Positions 38,642-51,657 of a stretch of 64,000 bases of DNA are shown here, one piece after another. A model generated the notes under the pieces. That model was not told the origin of the DNA. It did not search any database and was given only the letters and a program-made list of their open reading frames with translations. The position numbers and the translations under genes are program-made. Numbering within the stretch: the stretch's first letter is position 1; each line of letters opens with the position of its first letter. Origin of the DNA: Anaspis maculata (taxonomy: Eukaryota; Arthropoda; Insecta; Coleoptera; Scraptiidae); NCBI GenBank assembly GCA_949128115.1, contig OX421963.1:41461979-41525978 (forward strand). The letters are read 5' to 3'.

Positions 38642-41600
38642 GTGTCAAAACTGTCGTATTAAAAATCAACTTTCGTCAATAAATCCCTCCGTGTTTCAGT
38701 TCCATTTGTCAAAATTGGTAATGTACCAGTTGGTGCTTTATAATTTGATTGTGGAACAGAATCATCTGTGGGCATTGACACCTTCATTTTTTTTTTCGAA
38801 TTTTCGATGTTTTCTTCATCTTTTGGGAAAAATGCGTGAATTTCCATATCAGGGTTATATTATTGTCGCACTAGAATGCGGTGAACCTGCACGGATAGGA
38901 AGGACGTTAACGTTCCTTTAAAACTTGTAAAAAATGGTCGAAATCTCATGTCTTGACCAATTCATCCCAAGATTGACCAGTCAAAACTCTACCTGAAATA
39001 TTTCATGTATAGTGTCAAAACTGTCGTATTCAAAATCAACTTTCGTCCATGAATCCCTCCGTGTTTCAGTTCGATTTGTCAAAATTGGTAATGTACCAGT
39101 TGGTGCTTTATCATTTGGTTGTGGAACAGAATCATCTGTGGGCATTGACACCTTCATAATTTTTTTTCCAAATTTTCAATGTTTCCTTCATCTTTTGGGA
39201 AAAATGTGTAGAATTTCATATCAGGGTTATATTATTGTCGCGCTAGAATGCGGTGAACCTGCACGGATAGGCAGGACGTTAACGTTTCTTTAAAACTTGT
39301 AAAAAATGGTCGAAATCTCATGTCTTGACCAATTCATCCCAAGATTGACCAGTCAAAACTCTACCTGAAATATTTCATGTATAGTGTCAAAACTGTCGTA
39401 TTCAAAATCAACTTTCGTCAATAAATCCCTCCGTGTTTCAGTTCGATTTGTCAAAATTGGTAATGTACCAGTTGGTGCTTTATCATTTGGTTGTGGAACA
39501 GAATCATCTGTGGGCATTGACACCTTCATAATTTTTTCTCCAAATTTTCAATGTTTCCTTCATCTTTCGGGAAAAATGTGTCAAATTTCATATCAGGGTT
39601 ATATTATTGTCGCGCTAGAATGCGGTGAACCTGCACGGATAGGCAGGACGTTAACGTTCCTTCAAAACTTGTGAAAAATGGTCGAAATCTCATGTCTTGA
39701 CCAATTGATCCCAAGATTGACCAGTCAAAACTCTACCTGAAATATTTCATGTATAGTGTCAAAACTGTCGTATTAAAAATCAACTTTCGTCAATAAATCC
39801 CTCCGTGTTTCAGTTCCATTTGTCAAAATTGGTTATGTACCAGTTGGTGCTTCATTATTTGGTTGTGGAACAGAATCATCTGTGGGCATTGACACCTTCA
39901 TAATTTTTTCTTCAAATTTTCAATGTTTCCTTCATCTTTTGAGAAAAATGGTTAAAATTTCATATCAGGGTTATATTATTGTCGCGCTAGAATGCGGTGA
40001 ACCTGCACGGATAGGCAGGACGTTAACGTTCCTTTAAAACTTGTAAAAAATGGTCGAAATCTCATGTCTTGACTAATTCATCCCAAGATTGACCAGTCAA
40101 AACTCTACCTGAAATATTTCATGTATAGTGTCAAAACTGTCGTATCAAGAATCAACTTTCGTCAATAAATCCCTCCGTGTTTCAGTTCCATTTGTCAAAA
40201 TTGGTAATGTACCAGTTGGTGCTTTATAATTTGATTGTGGAACAGAATCATCTGTGGGCATTGACACCTTCATTTTTTTTTTTCGAATTTTCGATGTTTT
40301 CTTCATCTTTTGGGAAAAATGCGTGAATTTCCATATCAGGGTTATATTATTGTCGCACTAGAATGCGGTGAACCTGCACGGATAGGAAGGACGTTAACGT
40401 TCCTTTAAAACTTGTAAAAAATGGTCGAAATCTCATGTCTTGACCAATTCATCCCAAGATTGACCAGTCAAAACTCTACCTGAAATATTTCATGTATAGT
40501 GTCAAAACTGTCGTATTCAAAATCAACTTTCGTCCATAAATCCCTCCGTGTTTCAGTTCGATTTGTCAAAATTGGTAATGTACCAGTTGGTGCTTTATCA
40601 TTTGGTTGTGGAACAGAATCATCTGTGGGCATTGACACCTTCATAATTTTTTTTCCAAATTTTCAATGTTTCCTTCATCTTTTGGGAAAAATGTGTAGAA
40701 TTTCATATCAGGGTTATATTATTGTCGCGCTAGAATGCGGTGAACCTGCACGGATAGGCAGGACGTTAACGTTTCTTTAAAACTTGTAAAAAATGGTCGA
40801 AATCTCATGTCTTGACCAATTCATCCCAAGATTGACCAGTCAAAACTCTACCTGAAATATTTCATGTATAGTGTCAAAACTGTCGTATTCAAAATCAACT
40901 TTCGTCAATAAATCCCTCCGTGTTTCAGTTCGATTTGTCAAAATTGGTAATGTACCAGTTGGTGCTTTATCATTTGGTTGTGGAACAGAATCATCTGTGG
41001 GCATTGACACCTTCATAATTTTTTCTCCAAATTTTCAATGTTTCCTTCATCTTTCGGGAAAAATGTGTCAAATTTCATATCAGGGTTATATTATTGTCGC
41101 GCTAGAATGCGGTGAACCTGCACGGATAGGCAGGACGTTAACGTTCCTTCAAAACTTGTAAAAAATGGTCGAAATCTCATGTCTTGACCAATTCATCCCA
41201 AGATTGACCAGTCAAAACTCTACCTGAAATATTTCATGTATAGTGTCAAAACTGTCGTATTAAAAATCAACTTTCGTCAATAAATCCCTCCGTGTTTCTG
41301 TTCCATTTGTCAAAATTGGTAATGTACCAGTTGGTGCTTTATTATTTGGTTGTGGAACAGAATCATCTGTGGGCATTGACACCTTCATAATCTTTTTTCC
41401 AAATTTCCAATGTTTCCTTCATCTTTTGGGAAAAATGTGTAAAATTTCATATCAGGGTTATATTATTGTCGCGCTAGAATGCGGTGAACCTGCACGGATA
41501 GGCAGGACGTCAACGTTCCTTTAAAACTTGTGAAAAATGGTCGAAATCTCATGTCTTGACTAATTCATCCCAAGATTGACCAGTCAAAACTCTACCTGAA

Positions 41601-44600
41601 ATATTTCATGTATAGTGTCAAAACTGTCGTATTCAAAATCAACTTTCGTCAATAAATCCCTCCGTGTTTCAGTTCGATTTGTCAAAATTGGTAATGTACC
41701 AGTTGGTGCTTTATCATTTGGTTGTTGAACAGAATCATCTGTGGGCATTGACACCTTCATAATTTTTTCTCCAAATTTTCAATGTTTCCTTCATCTTTCG
41801 GGAAAAATGTGTCAAATTTCATATCAGGGTTATATTATTGTCGCGCTAGAATGCGGTGAACCTGCACGGATAGGCAGGACGTTAACGTTCCTTCAAAACT
41901 TGTAAAAAATGGTCGAAATCTCATGTCTTGACCAATTCATCCCAAGATTGACCAGTCAAAACTCTACCTGAAATATTTCATGTATAGTGTCAAAACTGTC
42001 GTATTAAAAATCAACTTTCGTCAATAAATCCCTCCGTGTTTCTGTTCCATTTGTCAAAATTGGTAATGTACCAGTTGGTGCTTTATTATTTGGTTGTGGA
42101 ACAGAATCATCTGTGGGCATTGACACCTTCATAATCTTTTTTCCAAATTTCCAATGTTTCCTTCATCTTTTGGGAAAAATGTGTAAAATTTCATATCAGG
42201 GTTATATTATTGTCGCGCTAGAATGCGGTGAACCTGCACGGATAGACAGGACGTCAACGTTCCTTTAAAACTTGTAAAAAATGGTCGAAATCTCATGTCT
42301 TGACTAATTCATCCCAAGATTGACCAGTCAAAACTCTACCTGAAATATTTCATGTATAGTGTCAAAACTGTCGTATTAAGAATCAACTTTCGTCAATAAA
42401 TCCCTCCGTGTTTCAGTTCCATTTGTCAAAATTGGTAATGTACCAGTTGGTGCTTTATAATTTGATTGTGGAACAGAATCATCTGTGGGCATTGACACCT
42501 TCATATTTTTTTTTTTCGAATTCTCGATGTTTCCTTTATCTTTTGGGAAAAATGCGTGAATTTCCATATCAGGGTTATATTATTGTCGCGCTAGAATGCG
42601 GTGAACCTGCACGGATAGGCAGGACGTTAACGTTCCTTTAAAACTTGTAAAAAATGGTCGAAATCTCATGTCTTGACCAATTCATCCCAAGATTGACCAG
42701 TCAAAACTCTACCTGAAATATTTCATGTATAGTGTCAAAACTGTCGTATTCAAAATCAACTTTCGTCAATAAATCCCTCCGTGTTTCAGTTCCATTTGTC
42801 AAAATTGGTAATGTACCAGTTGGTGCTTTATCATTTGGTTGTGGAACAGAATCATCTGTGGGCATTGACACCTTCATAATTTTTTTTCCAAATTTTCAAT
42901 GTTTCCTTCATCTTTTGGGAAAAATTTGTAAAATTTCATATCAGGGTTATATTATTGTCGCGCTAGAATGCGGTGAACCTGCACGGATAGGCAGGACGTT
43001 AACGTTTCTTTAAAACTTGTAAAAAATGGTCGAAATCTCATGTCTTGACCAATTCATCCCAAGATTGACCAGTCAAAACTCTACCTGAAATATTTCATGT
43101 ATAGTGTCAAAACTGTCGTATTCAAAATCAACTTTCGTCAATAAATCCCTCCGTGTTTCAGTTCGATTTGTCAAAATTGGTAATGTACCAGTTGGTGCTT
43201 TATCATTTGGTTGTGGAACAGAATCATCCGTGGGCATTGGCACCTTCATAATTTTTTTTCCAAATTTTCAATGTTTCCTTCATCTTTTGGGAAAAATGTG
43301 TAAAATTTCATATCAGGGTTATATTATTGTCGCGCTAGAATGCGGTGAACCTGCACGGATAGGCAGGACGTTAACGTTTCTTTAAAACTTGTAAAAAATG
43401 GTCGAAATCTCATGTCTTGACCAATTCATCCCAAGATTGACCAGTCAAAACTCTACCTGAAATATTTCATGTATAGTGTCAAAACTGTCGTATTAAAAAT
43501 CAACTTTCGTTAATAAATCCCTCCGTGTTTCAGTTCGATTTGTCAAAATTGGTAATGTACCAGTTGGTGCTTTATCATTTGGTTGTGGAACAGAATCATC
43601 TGTGGGCATTGACACCTTCATAATTTTTTTTCCAAATTTTCAATGTTTCCTTCATCTTTTGGGAAAAATTTGTAAAATTTCATATCAGGGTTATATTATT
43701 GTCGCCCTAGAATGCGGTGAACCTGCACGGATAGGCAGGACGTTAACGTTTCTTTAAAACTTGTAAAAAATGGTCGAAATCTCATGTCTTGACCAATTCA
43801 TCCCAAGATTGACCAGTCAAAACTCTACCTGAAATATTTCATGTATAGTGTCAAAACTGTCGTATTCAAAATCAACTTTCGTCAATAAATCCCTCCGTGT
43901 TTCAGTTCGATTTGTCAAAATTGGTAATGTACCAGTTGGTGCTTTATCATTTGGTTGTGGAACAGAATCATCCGTGGGCATTGGCACCTTCATAATTTTT
44001 TTTCCAAATTTTCAATGTTTCCTTCATCTTTTGGGAAAAATGTGTAAAATTTCATATCAGGGTTATATTATTGTCGCGCTAGAATGCGGTGAACCTGCAC
44101 GGATAGGCAGGACGTTAACGTTTCTTTAAAACTTGTAAAAAATGGTCGAAATCTCATGTCTTGACCAATTCATCCCAAGATTGACCAGTCAAAACTCTAC
44201 CTGAAATATTTCATGTATAGTGTCAAAACTGTCGTATTAAAAATCAACTTTCGTCAATAAATCCCTCCGTGTCTCAGTTCCATTTGTCAAAATTGGTTAT
44301 GTACCAGTTGGTGCTTCATTATTTGGTTGTGGAACAGAATCATCTGTGGGCATTGACACCTTCATAATTTTTTCTTCAAATTTTCAATGTTTCCTTCATC
44401 TTTTGAGAAAAATGGTTAAAATTTCATATCAGGGTTATATTATTGTCGCGCTAGAATGCGGTGAACCTGCACGGATAGGCAGGACGTTAACGTTCCTTTA
44501 AAACTTGTAAAAAATGGTCGAAATCTCATGTCTTGACTAATTCATCCCAAGATTGACCAGTCAAAACTCTACCTGAAATATTTCATGTATAGTGTCAAAA

Positions 44601-45334
44601 CTGTCGTATCAAGAATCAACTTTCGTCAATAAATCCCTCCGTGTTTCAGTTCCATTTGTCAAAATTGGTAATGTACCAGTTGGTGCTTTATAATTTGATT
44701 GTGGAACAGAATCATCTGTGGGCATTGACACCTTCATTTTTTTTTTTCGAATTTTCGATGTTTTCTTCATCTTTTGGGAAAAATGCGTGAATTTCCATAT
44801 CAGGGTTATATTATTGTCGCACTAGAATGCGGTGAACCTGCACGGATAGGCAGGACGTTAACGTTCCTTTAAAACTTGTAAAAAATGGTCGAAATCTCAT
44901 GTCTTGACTAATTCATCCCAAGATTGACCAGTCAAAACTCTACCTGAAATATTTCATGTATAGTGTCAAAACTGTCGTATTCAAAATCAACTTTCGTCAA
45001 TAAATCCCTCCGTGTTTCAGTTCGATTTGTCAAAATTGGTGATGTACCAGTTGGTGCTTTATCATTTGGTTGTGGAACAGAATCATCTGTGGGCATTGAC
45101 ACCTTCATAATTTTTTTTCCAAATTTTCAATGTTTCCTTCATCTTTTGGGAAAAATGTGTAAAATTTCATATCAGGGTTATATTATTGTCGCGCTAGAAT
45201 GCGGTGAACCTGCACGGATAGGCAGGACGTCAACGTTCCTTTAAAACTTGTGAAAAATGGTCGAAATCTCATGTCTTGACTAATTCATCCCAAGATTGAC
45301 CAGTCAAAACTCTACCTGAAATATTTCATGTATA
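38642..45334 (+). repeat. Higher-order repeat U, copy 5, ending in the E18/G8 chimera
   Basis: This copy is in tandem with copy 4 and opens with the C* junction monomer. Positions follow in order: E2 39,012 (CCATGAA); F3 39,384; B4 39,756; C5 40,128; E6 40,499; F7 40,871; G8 41,243; H9 41,615; G10 41,987; I11 42,359; J12 42,732; K13 43,104; L14 43,476; K15 43,848; B16 44,220; C17 44,592. It then reaches the same E18/G8 chimera (44,963) that ends copy 3. It aligns with 23,394-30,086 at 15,248 bp. The shared chimera shows that copies 3 and 5 descend from one recombined unit. Confidence 0.9.
44963..45334 (+). repeat. Chimeric monomer E18/G8, second copy
   Basis: Carries GGTGATG at the front and GTCAACGTTCC with TTGTGAAAAATGG at the back. 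I see no difference from 29,715-30,086. It is followed at 45,335 by an intact H9 (TTTCGGGAAA, GTGTCAAAT, TTCCTTCAAAAC), whereas the H9 after the first chimera is itself switched. The 15,248-bp duplicated block therefore ends inside this next monomer, at the mismatch 45,533 versus 30,285. Confidence 0.87.
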
Positions 45335-47194
45335 GTGTCAAAACTGTCGTATTCAAAATCAACTTTCGTCAATAAATCCCTCCGTGTTTCAGTTCGATTT
45401 GTCAAAATTGGTAATGTACCAGTTGGTGCTTTATCATTTGGTTGTTGAACAGAATCATCTGTGGGCATTGACACCTTCATAATTTTTTCTCCAAATTTTC
45501 AATGTTTCCTTCATCTTTCGGGAAAAATGTGTCAAATTTCATATCAGGGTTATATTATTGTCGCGCTAGAATGCGGTGAACCTGCACGGATAGGCAGGAC
45601 GTTAACGTTCCTTCAAAACTTGTAAAAAATGGTCGAAATCTCATGTCTTGACCAATTCATCCCAAGATTGACCAGTCAAAACTCTACCTGAAATATTTCA
45701 TGTATAGTGTCAAAACTGTCGTATTCAAAATCAACTTTCGTCAATAAATCCCTCCGTGTTTCAGTTCGATTTGTCAAAATTGGTAATGTACCAGTTGGTG
45801 CTTTATCATTTGGTTGTGGAACAGAATCATCTGTGGGCATTGACACCTTCATAATTTTTTTTCCAAATTTTCAATGTTTCCTTCATCTTTTGGGAAAAAT
45901 GTGTAAAATTTCATATCAGGGTTATATCATTGTCGCGCTAGAATGCGGTGAACCTGCACGGATAGGCAGGACGTTAACGTTCCTTCAAAACTTGTAAAAA
46001 ATGGTCGAAATCTCATGTCTTGACCAATTCATCCCAAGATTGACCAGTCAAAACTCTACCTGAAATATTTCATGTATAGTGTCAAAACTGTCGTATTCAA
46101 AATCAACTTTCGTCAATAAATCCCTCCGTGTTTCAGTTCGATTTGTCAAAATTGGTAATGTACCAGTTGGTGCTTTATCATTTGGTTGTTGAACAGAATC
46201 ATCTGTGGGCATTGACACCTTCATAATTTTTTCTCCAAATTTTCAATGTTTCCTTCATCTTTCGGGAAAAATGTGTCAAATTTCATATCAGGGTTATATT
46301 ATTGTCGCGCTAGAATGCGGTGAACCTGCACGGATAGGCAGGACGTTAACGTTTCTTTAAAACTTGTAAAAAATGGTCGAAATCTCATGTCTTGACCAAT
46401 TCATCCCAAGATTGACCAGTCAAAACTCTACCTGAAATATTTCATGTATAGTGTCAAAACTGTCGTATTCAAAATCAACTTTCGTCAATAAATCCCTCCG
46501 TGTTTCAGTTCGATTTGTCAAAATTGGTAATGTACCAGTTGGTGCTTTATCATTTGGTTGTTGAACAGAATCATCTGTGGGCATTGACACCTTCATAATT
46601 TTTTCTCCAAATTTTCAATGTTTCCTTCATCTTTCGGGAAAAATGTGTCAAATTTCATATCAGGGTTATATTATTGTCGCGCTAGAATGCGGTGAACCTG
46701 CACGGATAGGCAGGACGTTAACGTTTCTTTAAAACTTGTAAAAAATGGTCGAAATCTCATGTCTTGACCAATTCATCCCAAGATTGACCAGTCAAAACTC
46801 TACCTGAAATATTTCATGTATAGTGTCAAAACTGTCGTATTCAAAATCAACTTTCGTCAATAAATCCCTCCGTGTTTCAGTTCGATTTGTCAAAATTGGT
46901 AATGTACCAGTTGGTGCTTTATCATTTGGTTGTGGAACAGAATCATCTGTGGGCATTGACACCTTCATAATTTTTTTTCCAAATTTTCAATGTTTCCTTC
47001 ATCTTTTGGGAAAAATGTGTAAAATTTCATATCAGGGTTATATCATTGTCGCGCTAGAATGCCGTGAACCTGCACGGATAGGCAGGACGTTAACGTTTCT
47101 TTAAAACTTGTAAAAAATGGTCGAAATCTCATGTCTTGACCAATTCATCCCAAGATTGACCAGTCAAAACTCTACCTGAAATATTTCATGTATA
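45335..47194 (+). repeat. Scrambled patch: H9, M19/F chimera, two identical H monomers, M19
   Basis: Starts: 45,335 H9; 45,707 with the M19 tag ATATCATTG but an F-like end TTCCTTCAAAAC and without TGCCGTG; 46,079 and 46,451, two H-type copies (GTTGTTGAAC, TTTCGGGAAA) ending TTTCTTTAAAAC that read as identical; 46,823 a full M19 (ATATCATTG, TGCCGTG). Alternation of monomers from U positions 9 and 19 suggests repeated slippage around the exchange point that created the E18/G8 chimera. The patch leads back into N, X, O, P. Confidence 0.8.
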
Positions 47195-50100
47195 GTGTCA
47201 AAACTGTCGTATTAAAAATCAACTTTCGTCAATAAATCCCTCCGTGTTTCAGTTCGATTTATCAAAATTGGTAATGTACCAGTTGGTGCTTTATCATTTG
47301 GTTGTGGAACAGAATCATCTGTGGGCATTGACACCTTCATAATTTTTTTTCCAAATTTTCAATGTTTCCTTCATCTTTTGGGAAAAATGTGTAAAATTTC
47401 ATATCAGGGTTATATTATTGTCGCGCTAGAATGCGGTGAACCTGCACGGATAGGCAGGACGTTAACGTTTCTTTAAAACTTGTAAAAAATGGTCGAAATC
47501 TCATGTCTTGACCAATTCATCCCAAGATTGACCAGTCAAAACTCTACCTGAAATATTTCATGTATAGTGTCAAAACTGTCGTATTAAAAATCAACTTTCG
47601 TCAATAAATCCCTTCGTGTTTCAGTTCCATTTGTCAAAATTGGTAATGTACCAGTTGGTGCTTTATCATTTGGTTGTGGAACAGAATCATCTGTGGGCAT
47701 TGACACCTTCATAATTTTTTTTCCAAATTTTCAATGTTTCCTTCATCTTTTGGGAAAAATGTGTAAAATTTCATATCAGGGTTATATTATTGTCGCGCTA
47801 GAATGCGGTGAACCTGCACGGATAGGCAGGACGTTAACGTTTCTTTAAAACTTGTAAAAAATGTTCGAAATCTCATGTCTTGACCAATTCATCCCAAGAT
47901 TGACCAGTCAAAACTCTACCTGAAATATTTCATGTATAGTGTCAAAACTGTCGTATTCAAAATCAACTTTCGTCAATAAATCCCTCCGTGTTTCAGTTCG
48001 ATTTGTCAAAATTGGTAATGTACCAGTTGGTGCTTTATCATTTGGTTGTGGAACAGAATCATCTGTGGGCATTGACACCTTCATAATTTTTTTTCCAAAT
48101 TTTCAATGTCTCCTTCATCTTTTGGGAAAAATGTGTAAAATTTCATATCAGGGTTATATTATTGTCGCGCTAGAATGCGGTGAACCTGCACGGATAGGCA
48201 GGACGTTAACGTTTCTTTAAAACTTGTAAAAAATGGTCGAAATCTCATGTCTTGACCAATTCATCCCAAGATTGACCAGTCAAAACTCTACCTGAAATAT
48301 TTCATGTATAGTGTCAAAACTGTCGTATTGAAAATCAACTTTCGTCAATAAATCCCTTCGTGTTTCAGTTCCATTTGTCAAAATTGGTAATGTACCAGTT
48401 GGTGCTTTATTATTTGGTTGTGGAACAGTATCATCTGTGGGCATTGACACCTTCATAATTTTTTTTCCAAATTTTCAATGTTTCCTTCATCTTTTGGGAA
48501 AAATGTGTAAAATTTCATATCAGGGTTATATTATTGTCGCGCTAGAATGCGGTGAACCTGCACGGATTGGCAGGACGTTAACGTTTCTTTAAAACTTGTA
48601 AAAAATGGTCGAAATCTCATGTCTTGACCAATTGATCCCAAGATTGACCAGTCAAAACTCTACCTGAAATATTTCATGTATAGTGTCAAAACTGTCGTAT
48701 TAAAAATCAACTTTCGTCAATAAATCCCTTCGTGTTTCAGTTCCATTTGTCAAAATTGGTAATGTACCAGTTGGTGCTTTATTATTTGGTTGTGGAACAG
48801 TATCATCTGTGGGCATTGACACCTTCATAATTTTTTTTCCAAATTTTCAATTCTTCCTTCATCTTTTGGGAAAAATGTGTAAAATTTCATATCAGGGTTA
48901 TATTATTGTCGCGCTAGAATGCGGTGAACCTGCACGGATAGGCAGGACGTTAACGTTCCTTCAAAACTTGTAAAAAATGGTCGAAATGTCATGTCTTGAC
49001 CAATTGATCCCAAGATTGACCAGTCAAAACTCTACCTGAAATATTTCATGTATAGTGTCAAAACTGTCGTATTAAAAATCAACTTTCGTCAATAAATCCC
49101 TCCGTGTTTCAGTTCCATTTGTCAAAATTGGTTATGTACCAGTTGGTGCTTCATTATTTGGTTGTGGAACAGAATCATCTGTGGGCATTGACACCTTCAT
49201 AATTTTTTCTTCAAATTTTCAATGTTTCCTTCATCTTTTGAGAAAAATGGTTAAAATTTCATATCAGGGTTATATTATTGTCGCGCTAGAATGCGGTGAA
49301 CCTGCACGGATAGGCAGGACGTTAACGTTCCCTTAAAACTTGTAAAAAATGGTCGAAATCTCATGTCTTGACTAATTCATCCCAAGATTGACCAGTCAAA
49401 ACTCTACCTGAAATATTTCATGTATAGTGTCAGAACTGTCGTATCAAGAATCAACTTTCGTCAATAAATCCCTCCGTGTTTCAGTTCCATTTGTCAAAAT
49501 TGGTAATGTACCAGTTGGTGCTTTATAATTTGATTGTGGAACAGAATCATCTGTGGGCATTGACACCTTCATTTTTTTTTTTCGAATTTTCGATGTTTTC
49601 TTCATCTTTTGGGAAAAATGCGTGAATTTCCATATCAGGGTTATATTATTGTCGCACTAGAATGCGGTGAACCTGCACGGATAGGAAGGATGTTAACGTT
49701 CCTTTAAAACTTGTAAAAAATGGTCGAAATCTCATGTCTTGACCAATTCATCCCAAGATTGACCAGTCAAAACTCTACCTGAAATATTTCATGTATAGTG
49801 TCAAAACTGTCGTATTCAAAATCAACTTTCGTCCATAAATCCCTCCGTGTTTCAGTTCGATTTGTCAAAATTGGTAATGTACCAGTTGGTGCTTTATCAT
49901 TTGGTTGTGGAACAGAATCATCTGTGGGCATTGACACCTTCATAATTTTTTTTCCAAATTTTCAATGTTTCCTTCATCTTTTGGGAAAAATGTGTAGAAT
50001 TTCATATCAGGGTTATATTATTGTCGCGCTAGAATGCGGTGAACCTGCACGGATAGGCAGGACGTTAACGTTTCTTTAAAACTTGTAAAAAATGGTCGAA

Positions 50101-50541
50101 ATCTCATGTCTTGACCAATTCATCCCAAGATTGACCAGTCAAAACTCTACCTGAAATATTTCATGTATAGTGTCAAAACTGTCGTATTCAAAATCAACTT
50201 TCGTCAATAAATCCCTCCGTGTTTCAGTTCGATTTGTCAAAATTGGTAATGTACCAGTTGGTGCTTTATCATTTGGTTGTGGAACAGAATCATCTGTGGG
50301 CATTGACACCTTCATAATTTTTTCTCCAAATTTTCAATGTTTCCTTCATCTTTCGGGAAAAATGTGTCAAATTTCATATCAGGGTTATATTATTGTCGCG
50401 CTAGAATGCGGTGAACCTGCACGGATAGGCAGGACGTTAACGTTCCTTCAAAACTTGTAAAAAATGGTCGAAATCTCATGTCTTGACCAATTCATCCCAA
50501 GATTGACCAGTCAAAACTCTACCTGAAATATTTCATGTATA
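47195..50541 (+). repeat. Segment N, X, O, P, A, B, C, E, F
   Basis: Starts: 47,195 N (TTTATCAAA); 47,567 X; 47,939 O (TGTCTCC); 48,311 P (GATTGGCAGG); 48,683 A (AATTCTTCC); 49,055 B; 49,427 C; 49,798 E (CCATAAA); 50,170 F. The part up to C parallels 11,866-14,468 at a shift of 35,329 bp. After C the order goes to E6-like and F7-like monomers instead of mosaic D. Private changes visible here include TTCCCTTAAAAC near 49,330, CAGAACTG near 49,431 and GATGTTAACG near 49,688, so this copy is slightly older or less homogenised than the U blocks. Confidence 0.85.
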
Positions 50542-51285
50542 GTGTCAAAACTGTCGTATTAAAAATCAACTTTCGTCAATAAATCCCTCCGTGTTTCTGT
50601 TCCATTTGTCAAAATTGGTAATGTACCAGTTGGTGCTTTATTATTTGGTTGTGGAACAGAATCATCTGTGGGCATTGACACCTTCATAATCTTTTTTCCA
50701 AATTTCCAATGTTTCCTTCATCTTTTGGGAAAAATGTGTAAAATTTCATATCAGGGTTATATTATTGTCGCGCTAGAATGCGGTGAACCTGCACGGATAG
50801 GCAGGACGTTAACGTTTCTTTAAAACTTGTAAAAAATGGTCGAAATCTCATGTCTTGACCAATTCATCCCAAGATTGACCAGTCAAAACTCTACCTGAAA
50901 TATTTCATGTATAGTGTCAAAACTGTCGTATTAAAAATCAACTTTCGTTAATAAATCCCTCCGTGTTTCAGTTCGATTTGTCAAAATTGGTAATGTACCA
51001 GTTGGTGCTTTATCATTTGGTTGTGGAACAGAATCATCTGTGGGCATTGACACCTTCATAATTTTTTTTCCAAATTTCCAATGTTTCCTTCATCTTTTGG
51101 GAAAAATGTGTAAAATTTCATATCAGGGTTATATTATTGTCGCGCTAGAATGCGGTGAACCTGCACGGATAGGCAGGACGTTAACGTTTCTTTAAAACTT
51201 GTAAAAAATGGTCGAAATCTCATGTCTTGACCAATTCATCCCAAGATTGACCAGTCAAAACTCTACCTGAAATATTTCATGTATA
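50542..51285 (+). repeat. Transition monomers between the U-type and p/q-type domains
   Basis: The monomer at 50,542 starts as G (TTTCTGTTCC, TATTATT, AATCTTTTTTCC, TTTCCAATG) but ends TTAACGTTTCTTT with GACCAATTC, the end typical of K, L and O. The one at 50,914 has the L/q front (CGTTAATAAA, TTCGATTT, TATCATT) yet keeps TCTGTGGGCATTGAC and a G-like TTTCCAATG. From 51,286 onward the TCCGTGGGCATTGGC form dominates. These two copies are the recombinational seam between two differently organised parts of the array. Confidence 0.8.
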
Positions 51286-51657
51286 GTGTCAAAACTGTCG
51301 TATTCAAAATCAACTTTCGTCAATAAATCCCTCCGTGTTTCAGTTCCATTTGTCAAAATTGGTAATGTACCAGTTGGTGCTTTATCATTTGGTTGTGGAA
51401 CAGAATCATCCGTGGGCATTGGCACCTTCATAATTTTTTTTCCAAATTTTCAATGTTTCCTTCATCTTTTGGGAAAAATGTGTAAAATTTCATATCAGGG
51501 TTATATTATTGTCGCGCTAGAATGCGGTGAACCTGCACGGATAGGCAGGACGTTAACGTTTCTTTAAAACTTGTAAAAAATGGTCAAAATCTCATGTCTT
51601 GACCAATTCATCCCAAGATTGACCAGTCAAAACTCTACCTGAAATATTTCATGTATA

